64,000 bases of DNA. Source: Phytophthora quininea (Eukaryota > Oomycota > Peronosporomycetes > Peronosporales > Peronosporaceae). The notes beneath the pieces were generated by a model. It searched no databases, was not told the origin of the DNA, and saw only the letters and a list, made by a program, of their open reading frames with translations. Of this stretch, positions 1 to 10,849 are shown piece by piece (position 1 is the first letter of the stretch; each line of letters begins with the position of its first letter). Location of the stretch: NCBI GenBank assembly GCA_011947345.1, contig JAAVTG010000793.1, positions 1 through 64,000 of the forward strand, in the 5' to 3' direction. The position numbers and the translations under genes are program-made.

Positions 1-483
1 AGAAGCGTACCGAGCGGGGTCGGTGCGCTGCAGTTGGATGAGTGGGATGATGATTGCTGTGCCTGTAGCGAACAGAATTGTTCTGAAGGTCTTAATGGCG
101 TTATCGGTCTGCATCTAAGCCTCTCGGGGCGAGTACAGAATGCCCAGGAGACTGTAGCGAGGTCGCTGAAACCCAGTGCGTTGACAGGCGCCACCGTCAG
201 CGCCTTGCTCACAGCAACGCTGCAAAATACAAAGCAATTCATCCGCGAAGATATCCCAGCTTACTTATCGGCAGAGTTGATACCTTGCGTGGGGATTGCA
301 GGATGAGATAAAGTACATGCCGACGACGGCAAGGATCGGCTTTGTGGCTGCAAAGATGGAGCAGAAGCTCAGGGATTCCACGGCGAAAATGGCGCAGAAC
401 AGCAGTGCCACACATAGCAGGTCGTCCTGGTTCAACATGATCGAGGGAAGGCTACCCGTCAAAATGGTATCGCGTCTTTTCAA
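1..483 (-). pseudogene. Possible remnant of a multi-pass membrane protein
   Basis: Read on the minus strand, several frames give hydrophobic stretches in succession: a 72-residue frame (483-265) rich in Leu, Phe, Ala and Cys with two likely membrane segments, and near the window edge (about 118-1) another hydrophobic frame. No single frame stays open and no catalytic motif is visible. The pattern is what a decayed transporter would leave, but I do not recognise the family. The piece is cut by the window edge. The plus-strand frames over the same bases have no recognisable features. Confidence 0.22.
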
Positions 484-540
484 GGTAGTGCCACAGAGCG
501 CTCCAGGTCACCTTACAATTCATCGTCCTATTCGCTAACT

Positions 541-1290
541 CTGTTCTCACTCCTTGACACTGCCCAGCAGTGGAGTCTCCGTCTTGGGGTCTTGAGGGGA
601 CAAGTGGTGCGTCTCCTGCATGAACCAGAGCTTGTCGAGTAGTACCGACTGCGGGTCCTTCTGCAGCTCGGCCGGCACCTCCTCGCACTTGGCACGAACC
701 TTCTTGAGCTCCTCTTCGCTGAAATCGGCAGACAGCACCCTCCGAGTGTCGGGTGGATGATGACACGCGTGTCGGTCTGCGGGGCGTAGGAGAAGGACTC
801 CTTGGCCACGAGACGGATGTAGTCGACCGATAGCTCGGGGTTCTTGTTGACACCTTGTTGGAGTAGACAACGCCGTCCTGCTCTGCCGAGAGACACTCAG
901 ACAGCATAATGATGGAGCCGGAGGTAGCCATGAGGACCATCACAGGCTGCAGTCGGAAGGGCGCCACCAGTCGCATATGGCCTGGAGCTGCTCACTGTCG
1001 TCGTCAAAGCGCAGCCAGCCGTTGGGGGCCAAGTCGTCCGCGTGGGATGTGTGGAACAGCATCACGTGTATCGAGTCCTGCTGGGTGACGCAGTTCACGG
1101 CGTTGTCGGTCTCCAGCTCATGATTCCGTCAGTGTAGAGCCGATCTCGTGGCAACGCTCGGCCAGTGGTTCTGTGATGGGGGACGCAGATGAGCGACGCC
1201 GTCGTTCTCGGTCGGGAATTGGTACGGCATGGACTCGAGCGTCTTGCCGATAGTGAAGTTCTCCCTGACGCGATTTTACCGGACTTGCCG
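541..1290 (-). pseudogene. Frameshifted fragment of an unrecognised conserved-looking protein
   Basis: Minus-strand frames pass from one to another as if one protein had been broken by small indels. Going downstream they include the segment MPYQFPTENDGVAHLRPP near 1230-1180, a stretch LRFDDDSEQLQAICDWW near 1000, NKNPELSVDYIRLVAKESF near 850-800, and an acidic, charged tail with SADFSEEELKKVRAKCEEVP near 730-690, ending at a stop at 547. The composition (balanced charge, good hydrophobic spacing) looks like real coding DNA. At least two shifts are needed (near 870 and near 745). I cannot name the family, and no intact start is visible. Confidence 0.3.
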
Positions 1291-2488
1291 CGTTTAGAGA
1301 ATGGTTTGGAACAAAGGGAATACATTGGAAAAGAAGCTTTGGATCGACCAATTCCAAGCGAATCCCGGCAAGCTGTCTCCGGCGACGGACACAGCACAGT
1401 ATTATTTTCGTGATTGTTCTGATGCTTTTCAGAGTAAGTGATACGCTGTGAACAACGACATAAATCATCAGAAATATGCTCTTTCCTACTCTGTCCAGTC
1501 CAGCAGTAATACAAGCAGGGAACTCATAGCTTGGAGTCCGATCAAGTCTGCCATTCTTGAGATAAAAGTATACTTGGTACAGCACCTTGTTCACGTGAGG
1601 GCGAGGGACATTGTACTCGTGGAGGAGACGATGTTGGCTTTCAATGAGCTCTCGGCCATAGCTTCCAGTCGCACGGGCTGGCTCGGCAGTATCGGCAATA
1701 ATGTGCTGTCATCTGGTCCAAGGAAAACAGGGGGGTAGAGTTACTAGTACAGTCTCTAATTTCCCGCTGCGTTTTATCTCGAAAGGGTCCGTTTTATTGG
1801 AGATGGCTGGTCCAGCACATCGAACCATCATAGCCTGCCATTGTCTACAAATCTGTGAATGAGCGTCTCTTATTGGGTGATACTAAATTCAATATATAGT
1901 ATCTATCAGCCCACCCGTAGTGAAAGGGTTAAGAGCAGTTTAATTGTTCTTAGTGGTATAACATCAATTTAATTTCCTAACCCTCTGTAACACCCAGATT
2001 TTGTTATGCTTCGCAGACTTCTGAATAGCTTTTAGCGAATATATTAGCTGTAAGATGTTGAAATGTTTCAACTTTCATAGTTTAAATCAAATGGACAGCA
2101 CGCATAGGTATTAGTATATGTACCAGTTTCAAAATGAACCCTAAACAGCACTTCTAGTTTATGAAAAGTAAAGTTCGTTTTTCCAGACTCTTGAAATGAT
2201 GTATTTTACTTTGAGCAAAATTATATGGGTAAATCTCCGACGGTACTAGAACTCATTATCAAAACTATTGACCAACCAGAGTGTTGCGTCCGAATATCAG
2301 AGAATCATATCAATATATCCCTCCCATTTTGGCCAATCACTGGGCAGGTGGGCGTGTAAAGTCTGCCCAACCGTAGCTCCGACATATCGGGTCGGAGGCC
2401 CCGCTCTGTTATTGATATGTCCATACAAATGCCTACTCATTCACATATTTCCTGAATAACACGAAGACTCCGACCTCTCCGACCCAAG
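1291..2488. other. No gene recognised; AT-rich from about 1740
   Basis: Short overlapping frames on both strands lie between 1291 and 1740, with no recognisable motif or intron structure. From 1740 the sequence is AT-rich and stop-dense. It ends directly in front of the Crypton-type recombinase at 2489, so its last part may be that element's 5' leader. Confidence 0.4.
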
Positions 2489-4120
2489 ATGAGCCTGCGC
2501 GACCTCGCACCGATTAGCGCGAAACGCGCACGCGACAGCACAGCGCGCTCGTTCAAGAAGTTCCTAGCGGATGAAGGTGTCACCTGAGAGTACCTCGCCG
2601 TGTGCATGACACGCGAAAATGCCCGTTTATGATGGAAGCGGTAGTGGACAAGCTTGGCTTGTTCCTGGCCTTCAAGGAGTGACGCAAGGGTCAGACCTTG
2701 GCCAGGTACTCAGTCATGCAGTAATACCGACAGGCCAAGAACTGGCTGCTTGACCAGTGCCCTCAGGTCCGCCAAGCTACGGACAAGGCGCTGCTCAAAA
2801 CGGGCCAAGTCCTGGAGCGCTACTGTATGAAGAGAGAGTCTGGGACCTTCGTCAACAAGGCCCCAGCGTGTACCAAGAAGTCGCTCAAGATGAGGATCAT
2901 GCACCTGTATTCAACTGCTTCCACGGCTTCCGACTACCAAGACGCCGCGCTGCTGTGCTTGCTGTGGTTCCTGTTCGGACGAGCGTCTGAGCTCACTCTG
3001 ATTCGCAAGGTGAATCTCTACATCGGCGTCGGGAATATTTTCTTCGTCCGCTTCATCCGCATCAAGACTTCGGAAGAGCAAGGGCTCTCACTCTTCTCCG
3101 ATGACGACTTCACCACGTGCCCGCTGCTCGCCATCGCCTCTGCCCTTGTGACACAGCCTTCACCCACAGCTTCGCTCTTAAACCAGCTTCCTAATCAGCA
3201 TGCCAACGTGCAATCCACACTGACTCTGACTGCGCCTCTCATCGACTTGATTGACCACCCCGAAATGTAGCTCTACTTCAAACCTCCGAAGCTACTGCAG
3301 ATGGGGAAAAGCTTGCCAACGACGCCCCGGAATCCATAGCTACGTCAACAGAGTCTTGGGGAGAATCGCACAGAAGGCCGGTGTCACGGAACGCTCGACG
3401 TAGCACTCCTTCCGTCGTGAAGGAGCTCACCACGGCAACGGGGACGAACTGTGCGTGCAATGAATCTTCGACCGAGGCGCGTGGAACATGACGATGACGA
3501 ACAAGGCCTTCGCGTATGTCTTCAAAACTCCAGCAGAAGACCACAAGATTGCTCGCGCCTTGAGCAACCGCAAGCCCAACGCAGAAGTCCTGCTGTTATC
3601 GCTCGACGCCTTCGACTCGGACACGCACCAGAAAATTGCCTCCGTTGCATCAGCGCTATTCGTCGCTTCGTCTGGGCTTGACACCGCACAGTATAACGTC
3701 AGCGCACCAGTGCTCCAGACTCTCATGACGTACCTGCTCCGCCACTACCCAGCGTTGAAGCCTCTTTCGGCTGATGGCCCTGCAATCCAGCGGCTGGAGG
3801 GTTGTGCTGCCAAGAAAGCTTTTCTGTCAATGATTTGCTGGCTTGGTCGTCCCACCTGACCTGTGACTCAAAACCCACCGAAGAAAGAACTAACAGACCC
3901 CCGCAAGACGTATCGACAGACGTCCCCACAATCAAGTCCGGTATCTAGTCCAGTGGCGTCGACGATGCCTGCGTCGTTCACGTGCGCGCCCACACCGTCT
4001 TCGCCAACATCGCCGATGTTGATGTCTCAACCGCCGCCGAATGAACCATCTCTGCTGGAGCAACAGGCAAATATCTTCATCTTGAACGGGAGACTAGCTG
4101 TACTACTGCGAAGTTGTTGA
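2489..4120 (+). pseudogene. Crypton-type tyrosine recombinase, decayed
   Basis: This is a tyrosine recombinase of the Crypton kind, an enzyme that cuts and rejoins DNA strands. The start at 2489 (MSLRDLAPISAKRARDSTAR) opens a SAM-like core-binding region with many Lys/Arg. The first catalytic Arg sits in LFGRASELTLIRK near 2972. The HxxR box is seen as HSFRRE near 3403, and the downstream conserved segment IFDRGAWNMT near 3470. The C-terminal part (3488-3859) is an all-helical tail, followed by a Pro/Ser-rich stretch and a short coiled coil (EPSLLEQQANIFILN). It cannot be functional: in-frame stops occur after residues VT, RENARL, FKE, MQ, ERST, CVQ and GRPT, and at least two frameshifts are needed. 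Several of the stops sit where the family usually has Trp or Gln. The pogo element follows tail to tail near 4105. Confidence 0.78.
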
Positions 4121-5355
4121 ATCATGTATTGTACCCAATTCTTCCGCATAAAATCTTTCAATGGTTTATTCCATGAAATATCGGCGGGTTGGCACGAACA
4201 CGTGTAGCCTGGCGGTACTAGCATCAGCTTCACATTAAGAAGGCGTGTAAATATTTTGACGTCTTCTCGCCAATGACCCAAGAAGTCATCTAGCAGCAGC
4301 AGAACGGGCTCATTCATGTTGCTCCGTTTGTAGAAATGATAAATCAAAAATTGGATCGTCAACTCAGCATTCCACCAGCCCGCCCTATTTGAGTAAAGCT
4401 GAACTCCGACCTGCTCATTACTAAGCTCCGCCACCATTTACTGCCAATTCCATGTTGAAAAGCATTGTTTTCCCAAGCGCGCTGGTCGTCTTGAGACGGT
4501 TTTGTCTTACAAACCATGAATTGGTCGTATTTTTCCCCATTGCTGTCACGTAAACCCATCAAAGTCACACGGTCCTTATCTTTGCCAGCGCTTTTCATCC
4601 ATATTGTCTTTGCGCCAGTTGAAGCAATGGTATTCGAAGACAAGTACTCATAATTTATTGCTACACAAATACTCTGTTAGTCAATATTATATTTTAAAAA
4701 TGTACGACGTACCAGTTTGATCAGCGTTGTAGGCTTTATTGACACCGAGCTCTTCCATATTGTTCTGCACTTCTCTGCCAAGCTTCTCGGCTTTTTCGGC
4801 TGAGTCCTCGGGTGTGTGCTGGTCCTGACGTGTCCTGCGACGAATGATTAACTTGTTTCTACGCAGAAATGAACGAACCCAAGTCTGGGAAGCAGCGAAG
4901 TTTTCAATCGGAAGGCTGGCACCCTCATAGCAATCTCTAGCCTAAAGTTTTAGCATAGTGCTAGTGACTAGTACTCCATCAATTCTTAGAGAATTTATCC
5001 AAATTACCAGGTTCTGCTCCATTTCCAGTGATAGCGTTATAGAAGTACCACTTTTCCGATCGTTAAGGTGCGAGTCACATCCAGTTTCGCATTTTTCGAT
5101 AATAAGCGCGCGCTGTTGGTCGGAGAGCCACCCGTGAATTTGTCGTTTCTTAGATGGAATTTGACCTAGCTGTAAATTGGGGTAGAAATGTTTTACGGCC
5201 GTGTGCATCTTATCCATTGGCACTACGGCATCGTGGAACTCTATTACTTCCTGTTTGTGAGAGTACGTCACCCCAATACGCTTGTATTGCTTAGGAGCTT
5301 TTCCTGTGCCGGTTGTCCTCGTCCTTCCTTTCTTCTGACCAGGAGCGCGCCCCAT
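4027..5355 (-). pseudogene. pogo/Jerky-like DDE_1 transposase, decayed
   Basis: Cut-and-paste transposase of the pogo group (Tc1/mariner superfamily). The N-terminus (5355 down to 4945) has a basic leader and a CENP-B-like helix-turn-helix region containing IPSKKRQIHGWLSDQQR. An amber stop at 4942 replaces the next codon, after which the frame continues. The first catalytic Asp is in AYNADQT. A perfect 52-nt intron follows (4712-4661: GTACGT donor, a TTGACTAAC branch-like word, TGTAG acceptor) and splices in phase to AINYEYLSSNTIAS. A frameshift near 4440 separates this exon from the C-terminal part, which holds LLLLDDFLGHW (second Asp) and the PADISWNKPLKD box (third acidic residue). No terminal repeats were recognised, so element ends are not set; the coding part probably ends near 4105, touching the recombinase of opposite strand. 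Confidence 0.8.
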
Positions 5356-5415
5356 GACGCTTCTCTCGAAATAAGCAACCCCTTCTTTGGTCGTTTTGTC
5401 CTATTTTTACGCTAT

Positions 5416-5825
5416 GAATTAGGAGATCTAACATGCTGACGTGAACCATAGAAGTGATGTGATTGGCTGAAACGTGGTGTGAATTAGGAGATTGTGCCGT
5501 TCTCACGAAACTAAAGACTCTGCTTGGGAGCTGAGACTCCCACAAACGACAAAGGTGTATTAGTCGCTTGTTTGCTAAATGCAAAGTGAGCTAAACGCAC
5601 GTCCTCGTGCTTGGCCTGCTCTCTCCTGCCACTGGGGCAGCCCAGGGGAGCACCCATGCCATAATCTTGACGCTTTGAATCGCAAGGCAGCCGGGTTCGC
5701 TCTAGCTCTCAGGATCTGCTTAACTATGCCTGGACTGCTCCCGAGCGCGGGATCAGGGCCGGAAAGCTTGCCATAATCGCTAGCGAGCCTTGACGTCATC
5801 ACAGAGATCTCTCTGAATTAGGAGA
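5416..5825 (+). repeat. Three dispersed copies of GAATTAGGAGAT
   Basis: The 12-mer GAATTAGGAGAT occurs at 5416-5427, 5481-5492 and 5814-5825, all in the same orientation. The interval 5580-5800 between copies 2 and 3 is GC-richer and has open frames on both strands but no recognised product. The copies may mark ends of small non-autonomous elements next to the pogo gene; no matching inverted copy was found. Confidence 0.45.
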
Positions 5826-6276
5826 TTTCAAATACGGTAACGTAAGGCGTATTCTCGACGGACATGGATTGACTTGCGAATGCAAACCACGCAGAGGAGG
5901 AGACGAACTCGAGTAGAGTGTTTGACGGTTAGCAGCAGCAAAGCGCCTGCTACTCAGCTGTGTCAGCGGCCATGTCGTGACCCAGGTCACTGGGAGTCAC
6001 CAAAGTCACGCCCAGACACTGGCTGTTTTTGTGCATAAATAGGATAGACACAGAATGTATCAACTGCGGTTAGGGTTGTTTTTATAATATCAACTAGGAC
6101 AAGTTAAATTGTGAAACCGTGTTAATCTCCATCACTCATTCCATGTTGTAGTGGATCACACATTTTCACCCTCAGTGAGCACATGTGAAAGCGTGTGAAT
6201 AACACGAAATAAAATCTGGGAAAGGGCGGTTCTGGGAGAGGGGCGCTGCGGACCGGACATCCACTCATTCCAAGAT

Positions 6277-8385
6277 TTGCCGATGGCGGAGAACGCAGCA
6301 CGAGCGATCGTCAACAACGCCGCCGTCCAAGGCGCCGTGCAGCAGGTTGTAGCGGACAGCCTCCAGTGGCGTGCGCACAACACCAGGCGCAGCTACGAGC
6401 CAAAGCAGCAAGAATGGCTGGGCTGGTGTGCAACCCGAGCGTTCGTCGACGGCAGTGTCGTCACGGAGGGAAAGCTTCTGCTTTTTCTGGAGGAGGTGGT
6501 GCGTCCGCGAGGCTCACGACGCATGGAAAATGGAGAGGTCGTCCCCCTCTTCGCAGAGGGCCTGGAAGGGTACGTCAAAGCGATGGTTGACCTGTACAGC
6601 ACGCAGCAGTCGTTAGGGGTTGGCCTTGTGCCCCACCCACGCGGAAAAGCTCTCTCAGAGTATCTGCGGACGCACAAGCGGGAACGAGCTAATCGCAAGC
6701 GCGAGAAGTTCGACGACCGTGGCAAGGGAACTGTTCAAGACACCTACTCGACTGATCAGTTGAAGAACGTTGCTGAGTACTTCATGGCACAGAACTCGGG
6801 ACGCGGGCTTCGGGATCGCGTCGATCTACTGTTTGGACACGCTCTAATGGCGCGAGGAGAGACGACACGGAAGCTGCAGTTGCCGGATCTCTTCTCTATG
6901 GAGCTACCGAACGAGGGCCCAACGACATGCGTGGCCGCCCTGGCTGTGATGGATCAAGGCAAGATGAACCAGTTCGGCCGGATCGAGTGTGGAGGCTGCA
7001 TTCGGCATCGCGACGTGATGGTGTGCCCGATTGGAGCGCTGGCTATGTATTTCTTCTGGCGGTTTCATGTGCTCGGGGAGGCGTTCCCTGATCTTCAGGA
7101 GCGGTCGTCGTGGTACAACATCCAGTTCATTGATGGCAAGATCAACGACCGCAAGATCTCGTATAGCGCCCAAGATAGTGGGCTGAAGAAAGCGTTGAAA
7201 GCGTGCGGCGTCAACAGCAAAAAGGTACCGGATCACACGTTTTCACAAGTGACATTTGTTACCATGTGCCATTCATTAACATGTGACATAATTTCACAGG
7301 TCACAATAAATCACATGGAATCACACGATGTGAATCACACTGCTTATACACAACACTGATTAACACTGTTTCTGATTGATATAACAGGTGACCCACATCC
7401 GTAGAACAAGCTCTTGCGTCATAGCCGAAGCTATGGGCGCATCCGAAGCCAGTATCCGGAGAGGTGGTCGATGGAACAACGAAAAAAGGAGGGTTGTTAT
7501 CTGACTACTCTGCCTCGTGAAGTTGTCAGGGCGTTAGCTGGTTTTAATGCAGGTGGTGGGGAATTTTTCTCCCGCGTGCTGAGTGCTCTATCCCGGAGAC
7601 TCTGCGAGCTTCGGTGTTCTCCTGGATCGGCACGTGCCAACCTCAGTTTGATAATGGAGAGATTCGTGACATTGCAGGCCAAGGTTTTCTCCGTTTACTA
7701 TCGGATTTACGAGACGTGGTGCTTCAGGACGCAGTGCTTCTTCAAAAGCGTACCCAAAGCACCCCTGTTCCAGCATGCTCTCTTCTCTACCGATGCTTTC
7801 CAAGCGTTTGCGAAAGTACAGCTATAGCGACTTCAAAGTGAATCGGATACAGGTTTGATCACCACCGTACGTGCCGCTCTACCAATTCTTATCAACGTTT
7901 TTGAAAGTAACTTTGCCAGCACTGGGCTCCGACTGACGGCTATTGAGGACTCTCTTGGTGCTACGCATACCCTAGTTTGCTCGCTTGTCGGTGGCCGATT
8001 CCAGCTGTTAGCATCTGACCAAGCTCAACAGCTGAGCGAGCGTCAGACAGAGCCGCCGACCGCGTATCGCCTTACCCGAGGTTTACGCTCTGTGGTTGAG
8101 GTTTGGGCGGAATACACGAGGGGTGTCGCCGGTGGCCCAGCGGTGCAGGATCTGGAGTCGCGTTGTGGAGCGAAATGGAGATCGAGTGACGCGGAACGCC
8201 AGTACTACAAGCGGCGCAAGGTTTTATATGACGCCATTGAGTTTGTATCTGCCAGAGATCATGTGCCACCAGAAGCGGTTGCTCAAGTACTCGAGCGAAA
8301 GCGCCAGAGGCTGCAGTTGACGCTGGACACAATGAGGAAAAGGATTGAGAAGGCCGGAGCAAGCTCCGTATTTGACGTTGAATAA
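6277..8385 (+). CDS. Crypton tyrosine recombinase with Ndc10-like core and GCR1_C domain (two exons, frameshifted)
   Basis: The protein resembles the Ndc10-like/Crypton recombinase group, which integrates circular intermediates by site-specific recombination. Exon 1 (6277-7224) has the N-terminal DNA-binding part (TRRSYEPKQQEWLGWC), and the catalytic core starts around RDRVDLLFGHALMARGE with the first Arg region, continuing through IRHRDVMVCPIGALAMYFF. A phase-0 intron (7225-7387, GTACCG to TAACAG) separates exon 2, which begins VTHIRRTSS and holds the HxxR-like segment, then IRRGGRWNN and YLTTLPREVVRALAGF. Frame changes are needed near 7475 (A-run), near 7600 and near 7820. The C-terminal part (7855-8385) ends in a clear GCR1_C DNA-binding domain, with YRLTRGLRSVVEVWAEYT and CGAKWRSS. 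All domains are present, so this is either a recently broken copy or an intact one with sequence errors. A second, more decayed copy lies on the other strand at 46184-47960. Confidence 0.78.
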
Positions 8386-8576
8386 CATGTGACACTGTTT
8401 CATGTGATATCACATTCAAGCGTCACAATACCGCACATTGAATCAAAGTGTCACACTAGATAACATCAATTAGATGTATTTAACAACTTTAAATAATTCG
8501 AAATCACAGGGTGATTGTATTTTGTGATTTAGCAACATAAAAGTGTTAAGTAACCTTCTCCCCCTCATTTCGAAAG
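8386..8576 (+). promoter_or_regulatory. TCACA/TGTGA-rich spacer between the two Crypton genes
   Basis: This spacer holds about eight TCACA or TGTGA words in 150 bases, next to an AT-rich stretch (8470-8540) that leads into the start at 8577. The same words fill the leader (6108-6210), the first intron (7225-7387, nine copies) and the second intron (9260-9400). They may be binding sites for the element's own DNA-binding domains or relics of short repeats. Confidence 0.4.
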
Positions 8577-9429
8577 ATGCCAAAGACGCACGCTCAAGTC
8601 GCGAAGGCTACTGAGACTCTACGCTGCACCTACCCGTGCTCGGGCGCCGATAGCGGGAGGAAGTGGCCCTGCAACAAGCTCCTCCGCTATGCTAGCTTCA
8701 GGATGCACGTCATCGGCAGTCACCTTCAACGTACAGGTAGAGTGTGGAGTCCGTCTCTGTATGCCGCGTATGGAGAAGTTCAAGAGAACGCTAGCGAATC
8801 ACGCGTGGAAGAAAGCCGCTTGGACAGGCTAGAGCGGTGGCTGCGCGTGATCGCCCACACGGTTGGCGCAAGCCTTGAGGGGGACGAAGGAGAGCACCAG
8901 GGCGAAGGGCAAGAAGGGGGCAGCATGGCGAAGGAATGGACACCAGGGAGCCCGCTGCTGCCGAGACCACAGTCGCCGCAGAGGCTGACGCCGCTGACGA
9001 ATCCTCCGTCACCGCTGCTGAAGCGTCCACCGGTGCTGATGAGGTCGCCGCCGCCGAGGCGCCAGCAGATGTGGTGTCCAAGAAGCGCCGTCGCGCGCCG
9101 GCGAAGGCCGAGGCTTTCAAGGCGAAGACCCCGGCGAAGAAGGCAGCGGCGAAAGGCAAGAAGGCAGCAGTGACAGGGAAGAAGGCGGCGGCGACTGGGA
9201 AGAAGACGCGCCGCACGACCAGCAAGTTGCGCGCTAAGAAGTCGTGCCGCACGGCGCAGGTAACACACTTTAACACGATTTAACGTTTTTAGTGTCACAT
9301 GGATTCACACGATTTGAAATGTGCCATCAGTAACACGATGTCACACTTTTTGATTGGTTACCCTTTTCCCTAACCTCCTAACATATGTATCGCTGACAGG
9401 TCACAAACAGCCTGAGTTTTGTATGGTGA
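8577..9429 (+). CDS. Crypton accessory protein: Cys/His-rich N-terminus and histone H1-like tail
   Basis: The frame opens at 8577 (MPKTHAQVAKATETLRC). The first 60 residues carry a Cys/His pattern (RCTYPCSG, WPCNKLL, FRMHVIGSH) that could bind zinc. A helical segment SRLDRLERWLRVIAHTV follows, then Gly/Glu-rich linker. Near 8930 the frame must shift by one base to continue into an Ala/Glu-rich segment and a very basic Lys/Ala tail (KTPAKKAAAKGKKAAV) like that of histone H1. The exon ends at CRTAQ, where a GTAACA donor opens a 141-nt intron (9260-9400, acceptor CTGACAG); splicing adds VTNSLSFVW and a stop at 9427-9429. No known family is recognised. Its position 190 bases behind the recombinase and the shared TCACA-rich spacers suggest that it belongs to the element. 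A role in coating or compacting element DNA is inference only. Confidence 0.45.
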
Positions 9430-9439
9430 CTCAGGCTGT
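9407..9439. repeat. Perfect 11-bp inverted repeat (hairpin)
   Basis: ACAGCCTGAGT (9407-9417) and ACTCAGGCTGT (9429-9439) are perfect reverse complements around an 11-base loop. The hairpin overlaps the last codons of the accessory gene and sits at the 3' border of the TCACA-rich element. It could fold in RNA as a 3'-end signal or mark the element's end. Confidence 0.6.
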
Positions 9440-9440
9440 G

Positions 9441-10849
9441 ATCCATAGCTAAAAAAGCCGACACAACCTCTGTGTATTTGAAGAGTGAGCTCTGGGCTTA
9501 GTTAAACTTTTCCCTGTCTAAATAGATAGTTATACTCCAACCGTCAGTTGTAGTGGACAACCTCGTAGGATAATTTCACTACGTGGGAAAACCTCCAGCC
9601 TCTCAACGCCTTCACGGGATAAACAACCCACACAAACACAGGCACCGCAGCAACTGTGGGGAACAGTACACTCCACTCCGCAACAGATTGCAAACACTAT
9701 CACTTCGAGTGACCTGAAGGCTGCACCAACCGGTATGAAAGGAGATATGGACACTTCCGTCGCCGACGCCAGGGTCGAGAACATGCCTAACGTTAAGAGC
9801 ATCAACAGCAGTACAGTACTGTATGTATTTTAACACCGTACACATCATTTGGTGGTGCTCTGTGACAGAGGCTCTCATGGATCAACTCCGCAACGTTCGG
9901 CCTTCTTCGGACGATCCCGTTCTCGGACGCGAAGTCCCCCGCGTGAGGCCGAGAATGGAGGAGAAGGAGTGACGCCTAGGACGCAGCAGTGACGTGCTAG
10001 ATGAATGTCCACAAGACACTACCTCACTGCACCGCACAGGAGATTGGTTACCTCCTGGTGCGTGTTCAAGAAACAAACCACCATAGCGCGCAGGACTCAG
10101 CAGACCCTTCGCGTTCAACATCAACACCCGCTAGTACACGAGAGGATTGGAAACTCTCTCGTGTCCAAGGATTTCTCCACCACGGCGCGACAGGCCCGGT
10201 GAGCTGTCACGCTTCAAGACAACCCACCAAAGCATGAAAGACCACGTGTTCAAGATCTCTCACACCACAACGTACCGGTGCCGGTGACCCCGGGGCGTTC
10301 CTGCTCCAGCACCAACGCATAGAGGACTTGGGGACTTCTATGCTAATGAATTCCCCTCCCCAGAGCAACTCAGCAGCCCAGTTATGAATCCGCCTTGGAG
10401 TGTGGCCCCGGACTCATGACAACCTACCCATAAGTGTGACCCACTGTACCAGGCTCGGGACCTACCGGAGCGTGGACAATCGCAAATGTCTGACAAGATG
10501 CCCTAGCAGATCCTATGTAGCAGGCTGTAGACCCACCCGAGTGTAGACAACCCAGATGTCTGACAAGAATGACCAAGGTATCGCTGTCAACAGATCAATG
10601 GACCAACCAGCCAAGTGACGGAGGCAAGGACTTGACGGACGTATGGACAACCCAGATCAATCGCACAAGACCCTCAGAGAGGATCCACTGTAGGGCACAT
10701 ACCCTGGACGGAGGAAAAGACTAATGTGCAAGTTCTAAGGAAGACAGGCAGTCCATTTGACTGTTTCCAGTACGGCTTCAAAACAAAGCATCATCAACAC
10801 GAAAGAGAAGGCCTTACCCCCCTGGATCGAGAGCTTATCTGTTGACCAC
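9441..10849. other. No clear gene; weak coding relic and loose repeats
   Basis: A plus-strand frame at about 9590-9830 looks protein-like (Gln/Thr-rich, ending KSINSSTVLYVF) and may be a gag-like relic, but no motif identifies it. Between 10460 and 10660 the phrase GTxGACAACCCAGATGTCTGACAAG recurs in degenerate form two or three times, suggesting an old tandem or LTR fragment. Nothing else is recognised. Confidence 0.35.

Larger units (their letters stand above)
6108..9440 (+). mobile_element. Crypton element (Ndc10-like recombinase plus accessory gene)
   Basis: A putative complete Crypton: leader 6108-6276, recombinase gene with one intron (6277-8385), spacer 8386-8576, accessory gene with one intron (8577-9429) and an 11-bp hairpin at the end. 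The extent is inferred from short words TCACA and TGTGA, which crowd the leader, both introns and the spacer but are rare in the exons. Cryptons have no terminal inverted repeats and none is seen here. The true ends are uncertain by some tens to hundreds of bases. Confidence 0.6.

Noticed and set aside
452..976. The longest minus-strand frame (174 codons) as a gene
   Set aside because: The better coding signal passes through it in another frame; this one is mainly a shadow of the broken protein.
5575..5802. Open frames on both strands as a gene or SINE
   Set aside because: No motif on either strand and no convincing A/B box pair; overlapping frames are expected in this GC-rich patch.
7414..7827. 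Separate gene starting at 7414
   Set aside because: It is the continuation of the Crypton recombinase after a shift; its start codon lies inside conserved recombinase sequence.
9530..10240. Overlapping frames as a gag or gene
   Set aside because: Protein-like composition in one plus-strand stretch only; no zinc knuckle, protease or other motif, and frequent stops.
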